A stretch of 64,000 bases of DNA from Bacillota bacterium (GTDB lineage Bacteria > Bacillota > Clostridia > Lachnospirales > Lachnospiraceae), in the NCBI GenBank assembly GCA_023421075.1, contig JAEZUM010000043.1, positions 53,002 through 117,001 on the forward strand, in the 5' to 3' direction. A model generated the notes under the pieces. That model searched no databases, had not been told where the DNA came from, and worked only from the letters and a program-made list of their open reading frames with translations. This document shows positions 43,979-52,740 of the stretch, piece by piece (positions within the stretch are counted from its first letter, which is position 1; every line of letters starts with the position of its first letter). The translations under genes and the position numbers were made by a program.

Positions 43979-45868
43979 TTACTTTTGCTTTTCATTATTT
44001 AACTGGGTTAAATAAACCAAAAGCACGGAAACATCTGCAGGTGATACACCTGATATTCTGGATGCCTGTCCGATATTTCTTGGCTGAAACTTTATCAGCT
44101 TCTGCCTTGCTTCGATACGTAGACTTGGTACTGCCATATAGTCAATATCATCCGGAATTCTCCGGTTTTCCAATTTTTTAAATTGTTCAACCTGGCTTAA
44201 CTGTCTTCTAATATATCCGTCATATTTGATGTTTATATTTACCTGTTCGATCACTTCCTCAGGAAGGACTACACGGTTCTTATCAATCGGTTCTAATACC
44301 TCATAGGATAATTCCGGTCTTCGGATCAATTCTGCAAGAGTGGTCGCAGTGTTTAGAGTAGCGCTTTGGCATTGCTCCAGCAGCTGCTGAACTTCTTTAC
44401 TCGCTCCGATCACTGTATTCTCCAAGCGCTTCATTTCCTTCTCAATCTGATTTTCCTTATCCACCAGATACTGATAGCGAGCCTCATCGATTAACCCAAT
44501 TTCATAACCCTTTTTGGTTAATCTCAAATCCGCATTATCCTGACGCAGCAATAGTCTATATTCTGCTCTTGAAGTCATCATTCGATAAGGTTCATGAGTT
44601 TCCTTTGTCACGAGATCATCAATTAATACACCAATATAGGCTTCAGACCGATCTATGATTAATGGATCTCGTCCCTTGAGCTTCATTGCAGCATTAATAC
44701 CTGCAATCAAACCCTGCGCAGCAGCTTCTTCATAACCCGAACTGCCGTTGAATTGTCCGCCGCTAAACAGACCTTCTACCGTCTTAAACTCCAAGGAAGG
44801 CTTCAATTGCATCGGATTAATACAATCATATTCAATCGCATACGCATTACGAGTAATATTCGCATTCTCGAGTCCAGGCACGGAACGATACATCTGATAC
44901 TGAACATCCTCCGGAAGAGAACTGGACATACCGGCGATATACATTTCATTGGTATACAATCCCTCCGGCTCAATGAATACCTGATGTCTGTCCTTGTCCG
45001 CAAACTTAACCACCTTATCTTCAATCGAAGGGCAATAGCGTGGACCGGTTCCCTTTATATCTCCACAATAGAGTGGTGATCTTCCGATATTAGCTCGGAT
45101 TATCTCATGTGTTTTCTCATTTGTATAGGTTAACCAGCAAGATATCTGCTGTTTCTGCAGACTTTCCTTCTTCGTAACAAAGGAAAAAGGAACTACGGAT
45201 TCATCACCGAATTGCTCCTCCATCTTACTGAAATCAATAGACCTTTTATCGATTCTTGCAGGCGTTCCGGTCTTAAATCGATACATTTCAATTCCCAATT
45301 CGATTAGGGAATCGGTCAAATGTGTAGCAGACTGAAGACCATTCGGGCCGGTATGATTTACGGTCTCACCATAGATACATCTTGCATTTAAATAGGTTCC
45401 CGTACATAATACAACCGCTTTACAGGGATATATCGCTCCGGAATAAGTCATTACACCGCTTACTTTACCATCTTCCGTAAGAATCTTCACTACTTCCGCC
45501 TGCTTCAGTGTCAGATTAGAAGTATTTTCAAGGATCATTCGCATCGATTTTGAATATTCCTGTTTATCTGCCTGTGCACGCAAGGAGTGAACTGCAGGAC
45601 CCTTTGATATATTCAGCATTTTTGACTGGATATAGGTTTTATCAATATTGATACCCATCTCTCCACCAAGGGCATCTATTTCTCTTACCAAATGTCCCTT
45701 TGATGTTCCCCCAATATTCGGATTACATGGCATCATTGCAATGCTATCCATACTGATTGTAAATAGTATGGTTTTCATTGACAGCCTTGCTGCAGCGAGC
45801 GCTGCTTCACATCCGGCATGCCCTGCCCCTACTACGACCACGTCATAGCTCTCATATACGTATGACAT
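43979..45868 (-). CDS. mnmG: tRNA uridine-5-carboxymethylaminomethyl modification enzyme MnmG
   Basis: A 629-residue FAD enzyme (GidA). FAD-binding VVGAGHAGCEAALAAARL near residue 11 and GGTSKGHLVREIDALGGEMG near 52, plus GTYLNARCIYGE. With MnmE it modifies the wobble uridine of several tRNAs. AGGAGG precedes the ATG. Length is normal. Confidence 0.97.
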   Translation of the reverse strand: MSYVYESYDVVVVGAGHAGCEAALAAARLSMKTILFTISMDSIAMMPCNPNIGGTSKGHLVREIDALGGEMGINIDKTYIQSKMLNISKGPAVHSLRAQADKQEYSKSMRMILENTSNLTLKQAEVVKILTEDGKVSGVMTYSGAIYPCKAVVLCTGTYLNARCIYGETVNHTGPNGLQSATHLTDSLIELGIEMYRFKTGTPARIDKRSIDFSKMEEQFGDESVVPFSFVTKKESLQKQQISCWLTYTNEKTHEIIRANIGRSPLYCGDIKGTGPRYCPSIEDKVVKFADKDRHQVFIEPEGLYTNEMYIAGMSSSLPEDVQYQMYRSVPGLENANITRNAYAIEYDCINPMQLKPSLEFKTVEGLFSGGQFNGSSGYEEAAAQGLIAGINAAMKLKGRDPLIIDRSEAYIGVLIDDLVTKETHEPYRMMTSRAEYRLLLRQDNADLRLTKKGYEIGLIDEARYQYLVDKENQIEKEMKRLENTVIGASKEVQQLLEQCQSATLNTATTLAELIRRPELSYEVLEPIDKNRVVLPEEVIEQVNINIKYDGYIRRQLSQVEQFKKLENRRIPDDIDYMAVPSLRIEARQKLIKFQPRNIGQASRISGVSPADVSVLLVYLTQLNNEKQK

Positions 45869-45953
45869 ACTAACCTCCTATGCTGCTCCCATGATGCAGC
45901 TCAAAACAAAAGCCTAAACTATATATCTCGCCCCTATGAATTTGTATGGATTT

Positions 45954-47330
45954 TTATTTTCCCATACAGAACTCTTTAAAAATCATATTTACTAAGTCTT
46001 CCTCAACATTTTCACCGATAATCTTGCCTAGCATCTCATATGCACTCATTAAATCAATCGAATAAAAATCCTCCGGCATACCGGCATCGACGCTTTGCTC
46101 TACCAGCTGCAGACTATGAAGTGCGTCCTTAAACGCTTCTTTATGTCGCTCATTTGTAATATATACATCTTCATTGAAGGTAATTTTCCCTTCAAAGAAC
46201 ATATTCTTAATTGACTGCTCCAAATCCTGAATACCAATGTTCTCCTTCGCGGATATGGGTATAATCGGCTGTGAGCATAACGATTTTATCTGCTCTGTTG
46301 TTATTCTTGGCTCCAAATCGGTTTTATTTAATAATAGGATTGCCTTCTTATCTTTGATCAGCTCCATGATTGCTACATCGTTTTCATCCAAATCTGTGGA
46401 AGAATCCAGAACATATATGATCAAATCTGCTCCGGAGGCAATCTTTATTGCTTTCTCAACACCAATTTTCTCTATAACATCCATTGTATCCCGGATACCG
46501 GCTGTATCGATTACATTAAGCATAATACCGTTAAGATTTATGGTTTCTTCTAAGGTATCACGCGTAGTACCTGCGATATCCGTCACAATCGCGCGGTCTT
46601 GTCCTACCAAAGTATTTAACAAGCTGGATTTACCTGCATTTGGTTTCCCAATGATTACGGTATTAATTCCTTCTTTTATAATTTTACCATTATCCGCATC
46701 CCTTAACAGTTGCATAATAATTTTTATCTCATGTTCCAGATGTTCCTTAAGCACATCATCAAATCCTTCCAGGCTGATGTGTTCCGGATCATCCAGTGCT
46801 GCCTCAATAAATGCAATATCACGGAGAATCTGATCCCGAAGCTCTGTAATTACCTTCCGCTCTCCTCCTCTTAGTTGATTCAGAGAATTATTCAACGACA
46901 ATTCATTCTTTGCAGAAATGATATCACATACCGCTTCTGCCTGAGACAGATCGATTCTTCCGTTTAAGAAGGCACGCTTCGTAAATTCCCCTGGTTCTGC
47001 GATTCGTGCACCGTACTTTAATACCGTCTCCAGGATTCTTCGCGTAACAATGATACCTCCATGACAATTTATCTCAACAATATCTTCTCTTGTATAGGTA
47101 GAAGGAGAGCGCATAATCGTTACCATGACTTCATCAATCATCTGATCTTCATCTACGATAAAACCATAATGAATCGTATGACTGCTTTCCTTAGAAAGAA
47201 TCTTACTCCCGGACCTTGACTGATAGATACGATCAATGACATCAAATGCCTGATTGCCACTAATTCGAATCATACTTATTCCTGCATTACTTAAACCTGT
47301 TGCAATTGCTGCTATAGTATCTGATTTCAA
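45954..47330 (-). CDS. mnmE: tRNA modification GTPase MnmE
   Basis: A 458-residue GTPase (TrmE). I use a TTG start at 47330: AGGAGGAG lies seven bases upstream and the protein then begins (M)KSDTIAAIATG, as in relatives; the ATG at 47378 adds 16 non-conserved residues. Domains: formyl-THF-binding N-terminus, G domain (GKPNAGKSSLLN, DIAGTTRD, DTAGI, NKTD), and the C-terminal FCMGK catalytic Cys motif. Partners MnmG. Confidence 0.95.
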   Translation of the reverse strand: MKSDTIAAIATGLSNAGISMIRISGNQAFDVIDRIYQSRSGSKILSKESSHTIHYGFIVDEDQMIDEVMVTIMRSPSTYTREDIVEINCHGGIIVTRRILETVLKYGARIAEPGEFTKRAFLNGRIDLSQAEAVCDIISAKNELSLNNSLNQLRGGERKVITELRDQILRDIAFIEAALDDPEHISLEGFDDVLKEHLEHEIKIIMQLLRDADNGKIIKEGINTVIIGKPNAGKSSLLNTLVGQDRAIVTDIAGTTRDTLEETINLNGIMLNVIDTAGIRDTMDVIEKIGVEKAIKIASGADLIIYVLDSSTDLDENDVAIMELIKDKKAILLLNKTDLEPRITTEQIKSLCSQPIIPISAKENIGIQDLEQSIKNMFFEGKITFNEDVYITNERHKEAFKDALHSLQLVEQSVDAGMPEDFYSIDLMSAYEMLGKIIGENVEEDLVNMIFKEFCMGK

Positions 47331-47392
47331 AATCTCTCCTCCTATCTCTTTTAGTGTAAAATTACCATATCTATACATGATTAAAAGGTGCC

Positions 47393-47432
47393 TTAAAGTA
47401 TGCTCTACTTTTAAGACACCTTATCAACATAC
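47393..47432 (-). terminator. Hairpin between jag and mnmE
   Basis: On the minus strand AAGGTGTCTTAAAAGT pairs with ACTTTAAGGCACCTT, then TTAAT. It begins seven bases past the jag stop. Confidence 0.65.
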
Positions 47433-47438
47433 AAAAGC

Positions 47439-48296
47439 TTAGACGGTTTTAGCCGCTTGGTTCTCTTTTTCTTTGCTTTCCTTATATTTTTCGTAATCCT
47501 TCTTGTAATCTGTGCTGTAATTCTTATTATAACCACTCTTACTGGTATTGTAAGGCTTATTATATCCTTTATTAAAACCACCGGAACTGCCGGAACCACT
47601 GCCACCTCTGCGATCATCCTTACGATAATTATTATTACCGGCGGGTCTATTGTTCGGTCTGGTATCACGATAGGTTTTCTTTACATTGATTACAACTTTA
47701 CGATAAGGCTCTTCGCCTTCGGAATAAGTCTCAACATACTTATCATTCTGAAGTGCAGAATGAATAATTCTTCTCTCATAAGGATTCATAGGTTCAAGAG
47801 ATACCGGTTTTCTTGATCTCTTTACCTTGAAAGCGATATTCTTAGCAAGGTTTTCGAGAGTCTCTTTTCTTCTTGCCCTGTAATTCTCAGTATCTAACTT
47901 AACCTTAATATAATTTTCGCTATTTTTATTTACTACCAAGCTAACTAAATATTGCAAGGAATCGAGAGTTTGTCCTCTTTTACCTATCAAAACACCCATC
48001 TCGTCTCCATCAATATTAACCTCTACGGTTGCATTTTCCTGATCATAGGTTACCTCAATGGCAGCTTTGATTTCCATGGTGCCAAAAACGTCCGTTAAGA
48101 ATTTCTTAGCCGTGTTTTCAATCGTCATCTTTATTCTGGCTTTAATCCTTGCCGGCTTACCGAACATACCTAAGAAACCGCTGGATTCTTTCTCGATTAC
48201 TTCATACTCCAGATTCTCAATTGTAGTACCAAGCTCGAGCATAGCATTTGTTAAAGCTTCATCAACTGTTTTACCAGTTACTTCTTTCCACTCCAT
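47439..48296 (-). CDS. jag: RNA-binding protein Jag (KhpB, SpoIIIJ-associated)
   Basis: A 285-residue protein: Jag_N domain to about residue 55 (ESSGFLGMFGKPARIK), KH domain with the VLIGKRGQTLDSLQYLVSL loop near residue 103, R3H domain with ARRKETLENLAKN and PMNPYERRIIH, then an unusual tail of about 75 residues rich in Asn, Gly, Tyr and Lys (repeating K-x-YN and SGGFNKGYNKPYN). It starts two bases after the yidC stop. Family role: RNA binding with KhpA, cell envelope homeostasis. The tail is beyond the usual length and looks disordered. Confidence 0.93.
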   Translation of the reverse strand: MEWKEVTGKTVDEALTNAMLELGTTIENLEYEVIEKESSGFLGMFGKPARIKARIKMTIENTAKKFLTDVFGTMEIKAAIEVTYDQENATVEVNIDGDEMGVLIGKRGQTLDSLQYLVSLVVNKNSENYIKVKLDTENYRARRKETLENLAKNIAFKVKRSRKPVSLEPMNPYERRIIHSALQNDKYVETYSEGEEPYRKVVINVKKTYRDTRPNNRPAGNNNYRKDDRRGGSGSGSSGGFNKGYNKPYNTSKSGYNKNYSTDYKKDYEKYKESKEKENQAAKTV

Positions 48297-48298
48297 CG

Positions 48299-49549
48299 CT
48301 ATTTATCCCCCTTTTCAATATTCTTGTTCTTGAGAAGGTTGGCTATGTCTGAAATACTCTTGGGACCGGTAGAAGCACCTGCATCGCTACTGCTATCTGC
48401 AGAATCCTCCTGTCCTTCACTTGTTCCGGTACTTTCAGTAACCTTTGCCTTGTCATATACAGAACTATCTATCGATTTCGTCTGCATCTTTGCCAAATCC
48501 TGCATTGATGTACTAGACTCTGGTGCCTTAATAAAGGTTTTTTTCTTTGATGCCTTCGCAACATTCTTTGCAATTAATGCGTCTACATCAATCTTATCCA
48601 TGTATTTGTTTACAAAGAATTGCTGAACAATTGCATATACACTGGTCGCAATCCAGTAGATACCAATACCGGTAGGTAAAGTAACACAAAATACACCGGA
48701 CATGATTGGCATTACCACATTCATAGATTTCATTGCATTTGCTGAAGGATCTGCATTATTCGCTTTATTCTTAACTTCCAGCTGCTTACCCTGTACAAAC
48801 TGTAATGCCATCGCTAAGATCGGAACTAAGATTCCGGGGAACGCCCAACCGGGCTTCTCAGCAATATTAAGGCCTAAGAAATTATTGACATGTGCTATTT
48901 TATCATAGGATGTCTGAATAACAGTTCCCATAGAAGAGAAGGCTGTCTTAAGAGCTTCCCATTGAGCCTGCTGGAATTTTGCCAATACATCGATCACATA
49001 ATTAACGGTAGATAAATCGTTGTTACCAGTGATACGAATATTTTTAGCACCCTCCAATATTCCCTTTAAGGTATCTGTATATCCGGAAGTACCCATAATA
49101 CCGGTTGCTACCGGCTCATATAATTCTTTTACACTTGTTACATACGCCGGTATATTGTTAATAACCGAGTATAATGCAAACATAATAGGCAAGGTAATCA
49201 AAAGCGGAAGACATCCGGAGGTCGGATTAGCACCGTACTTCTGATATAAAGCCTGAGATTCCTCTTGCTGTTTTCTTAAAGAAACTTCATCCTTCTTACC
49301 CTTATATTTTGCTTGAATCTTCTGCAATTCCGGGTTCATTCTGGATGAGAGCTTCGTAAATTTCTGTTGTTTGATCGTTAAAGGGAGCATTAAGGTTCTA
49401 ACGATAAAGGTAAAAAAGATAATAGATAATGCAATATTTTGAATGCCGAATAGATGAAAAAATTCATAAATTGCATTCATGATCCAGCCAAGTACTGTTG
49501 CGATCGGTCCTAACATGCCGCCGCTTGCCGTTAACAATGTAACCACCAA
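48299..49549 (-). CDS. yidC: Membrane protein insertase YidC/Oxa1 (SpoIIIJ)
   Basis: A 416-residue insertase. The start is TTG at 49549 (AAGGAGG eight bases upstream) or GTG one codon later. The core is Oxa1-type with five membrane segments, including FFTFIVRTLMLPLTIKQQ and the conserved TSGCLPLLITLPIMFALY. A helical hairpin of about 90 residues is inserted after YSVINNIPAYVTSV. The N-terminus lacks the lipobox Cys of Bacillus SpoIIIJ. The C-terminal 80 residues are Ser/Thr/Asp-rich. It inserts membrane proteins alone or with SecYEG. Confidence 0.95.
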   Translation of the reverse strand: MVVTLLTASGGMLGPIATVLGWIMNAIYEFFHLFGIQNIALSIIFFTFIVRTLMLPLTIKQQKFTKLSSRMNPELQKIQAKYKGKKDEVSLRKQQEESQALYQKYGANPTSGCLPLLITLPIMFALYSVINNIPAYVTSVKELYEPVATGIMGTSGYTDTLKGILEGAKNIRITGNNDLSTVNYVIDVLAKFQQAQWEALKTAFSSMGTVIQTSYDKIAHVNNFLGLNIAEKPGWAFPGILVPILAMALQFVQGKQLEVKNKANNADPSANAMKSMNVVMPIMSGVFCVTLPTGIGIYWIATSVYAIVQQFFVNKYMDKIDVDALIAKNVAKASKKKTFIKAPESSTSMQDLAKMQTKSIDSSVYDKAKVTESTGTSEGQEDSADSSSDAGASTGPKSISDIANLLKNKNIEKGDK

Positions 49550-49593
49550 TTATTTTTCCTCCTTAGAGCTGCAGTCCAATTGACACCTATTGC

Positions 49594-49812
49594 TTAAGGA
49601 ACCGGGTCATACCCGCCCTTATGAAAAGGATGACAACGTAATACGCGTCTTACAGCTAAATATGTTCCCTTGAAGACTCCATACTTTTCCAATGCCTCAA
49701 TTGCATATAAAGAGCAGGTAGGTGCATAGATACAACTAGGCGTTCTCTTAAGAGGCGATATATATTTTCGATAAAGCTTTATCATAAATATAAATATTTT
49801 CTTAATAATCAC
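49594..49812 (-). CDS. yidD: Membrane protein insertion efficiency factor YidD
   Basis: A 72-residue protein started at GTG 49812 behind GGGGTA. It shows the YidD hallmark: KYISPLKRTPSCIYAPTCSLYAIEALEKYG and a C-terminal RCHPFHKGGYDPVP. It sits between rnpA and yidC in the usual order. It helps YidC in membrane protein insertion. Confidence 0.93.
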   Translation of the reverse strand: MIIKKIFIFMIKLYRKYISPLKRTPSCIYAPTCSLYAIEALEKYGVFKGTYLAVRRVLRCHPFHKGGYDPVP

Positions 49813-49846
49813 TTCTATACCCCTACATTACTTCTTATATATCCGA

Positions 49847-50197
49847 TTAGTTGTTACTCGTATTCTTCCCAATTTTATGGAGCTTCATCAGGTGTAACAA
49901 TGCGCTTTCAATCTCACTGAAATTCTTTTCTCTGGCACCTACTCTGGCCACTACGACAATATCCAATCCACTTAAAAAGCTATCCTCCGATAGCCGATAG
50001 CTTTCTCTGATCAATCTGGTTATTCTGTGTCTAATAACACTATTGCCAACTTTTTTACTAACCGATATTCCAATTCGATTAATTTCTGTTTCATTTTTTC
50101 TGACATACATGATCAAATATTTATTCGCATATGATTTTCCGGTACGATATATTTCTCTAAACTCATCGTTTTTCTTTAATGTTTCCGAATATTTCAT
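49847..50197 (-). CDS. rnpA: Ribonuclease P protein component
   Basis: A 116-residue basic protein with RIGISVSKKVGNSVIRHRITRLIRESYRL around residues 41-70, the RNA-binding RNR-like region. It assists RNase P RNA in tRNA 5' maturation. AAAGGT precedes the ATG. A 163-bp gap to rpmH contains a hairpin at 50293-50314. Confidence 0.94.
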   Translation of the reverse strand: MKYSETLKKNDEFREIYRTGKSYANKYLIMYVRKNETEINRIGISVSKKVGNSVIRHRITRLIRESYRLSEDSFLSGLDIVVVARVGAREKNFSEIESALLHLMKLHKIGKNTSNN

Positions 50198-50292
50198 TTT
50201 AAGTTACCTTTGCAAATGATAACACATATACATCAAACGTTTTACGTTACGATCTTTGTTGTCATGTATTATGCTGTTATTCTTCATACTCT

Positions 50293-50314
50293 ATGCGGTA
50301 ATAGCTTACCGCAT
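50293..50314. other. Hairpin between rpmH and rnpA
   Basis: A perfect 9-bp stem, ATGCGGTAA against TTACCGCAT, with 4-base loop TAGC and no T-run. A further weaker dyad with T-run overlaps the rpmH end at 50343-50362. Both could set the rpmH to rnpA expression ratio. Confidence 0.55.
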
Positions 50315-50360
50315 TAAGTATAAAAAAGATTCATAGAAGAAAAGGTCACAAATTTGCGAC

Positions 50361-50495
50361 CTATGCAGACAATTGCTTTCTTCCTTTTGCTCTTCTAGCA
50401 GATAATACCTTTCTGCCACTAGCGGTAGCCATTCTTGCTCTGAAACCATGTACTTTAGAATGGGATCTCTTTTTCGGTTGGAATGTCATTTTCAT
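50361..50495 (-). CDS. rpmH: Ribosomal protein L34
   Basis: A 44-residue, strongly basic protein: MTFQPKKRSHSKVHGFRARM then ASGRKVLSARRAKGRKQLSA, the L34 pattern. It starts at the ATG at 50495 behind AGGAGG (GCACCTCC complement). It begins the leftward origin gene block and faces away from dnaA. It is below the usual length cut-off for reading-frame lists. Confidence 0.96.
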   Translation of the reverse strand: MKMTFQPKKRSHSKVHGFRARMATASGRKVLSARRAKGRKQLSA

Positions 50496-50941
50496 TGCTC
50501 TGCACCTCCTTCTAACTGCACCGTGCTTTATGCTTAGCGAATTTTATCTTATTGAATTCTCATAACTTAGGGATATGGCTGTCCATACCGCTACTTATGC
50601 TATTTTGGAATATCACGTCTATTATATTCGCAATGCCAAGCTACGTCAAGTAAATATTTTGCTTTTGGTTCTATTTGTCGCTGTGGATAACTGCATTTCT
50701 TCCTTATTTATATATAAACTTGTTGATAAATATTATTCTTGTGTGGATAAACTGTTATTCATACTCCTTGTTTTTTGAAAGAATCATTGATTTTATACAC
50801 ATTTTCAGCCTGTTTATAATGTTAATTTTTCCTTCCACCCTTTCCACAAAGGGAGGAATCATAAAGAAAGGCATATTAACCATTGAAAATTTAATAAATT
50901 TGTTATAATATATATCTATGTGAGTATTGATGGAGGCAACA
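50496..50941. other. oriC, dnaA-upstream part
   Basis: Non-coding. It holds two exact DnaA boxes in the TGTGGATAA orientation (50682-50690 and 50742-50750), a one-mismatch TGTTGATAA at 50721-50729 and a TTATACACA at 50793-50801. The boxes are between the divergent rpmH and dnaA genes, the conserved position of the upstream origin subregion in Firmicutes. AT-rich DNA precedes dnaA. Confidence 0.88.
50881..50909 (+). promoter_or_regulatory. Probable dnaA promoter
   Basis: -10 TATAAT at 50904-50909 with a poor -35 (CATTGA) at 17-bp spacing, 32 bp before the dnaA start. Confidence 0.5.
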
Positions 50942-52294
50942 ATGAAGAATTTAATTCAATCTAAATGGGATGACATTTTAAAATATTTGAGATCGGAATA
51001 TGGGGTAACAGATGTATCTTATAATACCTGGTTAAAACCGCTTAAGGTATATGATGTAGTAGATCATGTTATTACCATTTTGATTAATGATGAACGCATT
51101 GGTCCTCCAAGCATTAATGTAATCCGTAATAAATATGAGCTTTTATTAAAAGTAGCCATTGAGGAGATCATGAATGAGCCTTATGAGATCCGCTTTGTTC
51201 TACAAAGTCAGATTGATACGATAGAAAAGGCTCCGGAACCGGTTGCTGTTAAGAAGAAAAGCAACGGTCCTACTTTCTTGAATGCCAGATATACCTTTGA
51301 TACCTTTGTCGTAGGTGGTAATAATGAATTTGCAAGAGCAGCTGCTTTGGCGGTAGCAGAAAATCCGGGTGAAATATATAACCCGCTTTTTATTTATGGT
51401 GGCGTAGGTCTTGGTAAAACCCATCTTATGCATTCCATCGCTCATTTTGTATTGGAACAAAACCCTGATACTAAGGTGCTTTATGTTACCAGTGAAAAAT
51501 TCACCAATGAGCTGATTGATGCAATTCAAAAAAATACAACACATCAGTTCAGGGACAAGTACCGCTCCATTGATATTTTATTGATTGACGATATTCAGTT
51601 TATAATAGGTAAGGAAAGAACTCAGGAGGAGTTTTTCCATACCTTTAATACCTTGCATGAATCTAAAAAACAAATTATTATCTCCAGCGATCGCCCTCCG
51701 AAAGAAATGCTTACCTTAGAGGACAGGCTTCGCTCTCGTTTCGAACATGGACTTCTCGCCGATATCCAATCTCCTGATTATGAGACTAGGATGGCTATTT
51801 TGCGTAAAAAAGAAGAACTGGATGGTCTTAAGATTGACGAGGAGGTTCTTCGATATATAGCAACGAATATTAAATCAAATATTCGTGAGTTAGAAGGTGC
51901 ATTGACCAAAATTGTTGCCTTTTCGAGATTAAAGAAAAGGGATTTGAATCTTCTTCTGGCAGAGGAAGCCCTTCAGGATATCATTTCTCCGAATGAAAAG
52001 AAGGTTATTACGGTAGACTTTATCGTAGAAGTAGTTTCTGAGCATTATAATCTCTCCCCTTCTGAAATATATTCGAAGGACAAGAGTAGAAATATATCTT
52101 ATCCCAGGCAGATTGTTATGTATCTTTGCAGACGACTTACTGATTTATCGGTAACCGAAATCGGTAAAAGCTTAGGAAACCGTGACCACTCTACAGTACT
52201 TCATGGTTATGATAAGGTAGCCGGAGATATTCAGAGTGACTCCTCTTTACATAATACGGTTGATGTATTAATAAAGAAGATTAACCCGGAATAA
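50942..52294 (+). CDS. dnaA: Chromosomal replication initiator DnaA
   Basis: A 450-residue AAA+ initiator. Start at 50942 follows GGAGG; five upstream codons are excluded. Domain I binds partners (NLIQSKWDDIL onward). AAA+ Walker A GGVGLGKTHL near residue 155 and Walker B ILLIDDIQF near 213. Domain IV has the DnaA-box signature SYPRQIVMYLCRRLTDLSV and GNRDHSTVLHG. The boxes on both sides of the gene are its expected targets. Confidence 0.98.
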   Translation: MKNLIQSKWDDILKYLRSEYGVTDVSYNTWLKPLKVYDVVDHVITILINDERIGPPSINVIRNKYELLLKVAIEEIMNEPYEIRFVLQSQIDTIEKAPEPVAVKKKSNGPTFLNARYTFDTFVVGGNNEFARAAALAVAENPGEIYNPLFIYGGVGLGKTHLMHSIAHFVLEQNPDTKVLYVTSEKFTNELIDAIQKNTTHQFRDKYRSIDILLIDDIQFIIGKERTQEEFFHTFNTLHESKKQIIISSDRPPKEMLTLEDRLRSRFEHGLLADIQSPDYETRMAILRKKEELDGLKIDEEVLRYIATNIKSNIRELEGALTKIVAFSRLKKRDLNLLLAEEALQDIISPNEKKVITVDFIVEVVSEHYNLSPSEIYSKDKSRNISYPRQIVMYLCRRLTDLSVTEIGKSLGNRDHSTVLHGYDKVAGDIQSDSSLHNTVDVLIKKINPE

Positions 52295-52740
52295 AGATGA
52301 TTTGCTTTAAGATATAAAAGCGTATGAGAATACATAAGCATGCTTAATATATATGATTGCAGCCAAGACTATGAACATGCTTTATATTCATGATAGAATA
52401 TTTCCTATTATATATAGAAAGAAAACGATTCCTTATTCAATAGTTTCATGGGAGAGTAATTTGGAACTTCTCCGGCATCTAGTGTTGATATTTGGTTGAT
52501 AAAAAGTTGATAACAGGTTGATACTCTGTGATTGAATCATTTTACAGTTTTTGTATACCTGATTCCAAAATGATTTCCACACAAAATAAGCATAGAATCT
52601 TACTGCTTTATCAAATGCTGAAAGGCTTGATTCTTAAGCTTGAATCCTTGATATCAACAAATTCACAACCCTTATGATTAAGATTACTAAGAATCTTTAA
52701 TATATTTCTATAAATGCATGTGAAGGGAGATTATACACAT
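52295..52740. other. oriC, dnaA-dnaN part
   Basis: Non-coding. Contains a phased array of GTTGATA at 52484-52523 (see separate entry), TTTCCACACA near 52574, and a TATCAACA near 52656. It ends in AT-rich DNA near 52690-52720. This is the position where Bacillus-type origins unwind. No exact TTATCCACA occurs here. Confidence 0.75.
52484..52523. repeat. Four GTTGATA repeats at exact 11-bp spacing
   Basis: GTTGATA starts at 52484, 52495, 52506 and 52517. In the other orientation each is TATCAAC, two or three mismatches from the DnaA 9-mer. One repeat per helical turn puts all four on one face of the DNA. Confidence 0.85.

Noticed and set aside
46237..46833. 198-residue plus-strand frame
   Set aside because: Antisense shadow of mnmE; hydrophobic pattern comes from the complementary codons.
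47411..47816. Hydrophobic frames on both strands at the jag end
   Set aside because: Shadows of the low-complexity Jag tail.
50675..50908. Reading frame in the dnaA upstream region
   Set aside because: Overlaps both DnaA boxes and the dnaA promoter; no ribosome site; AT-rich by chance open.
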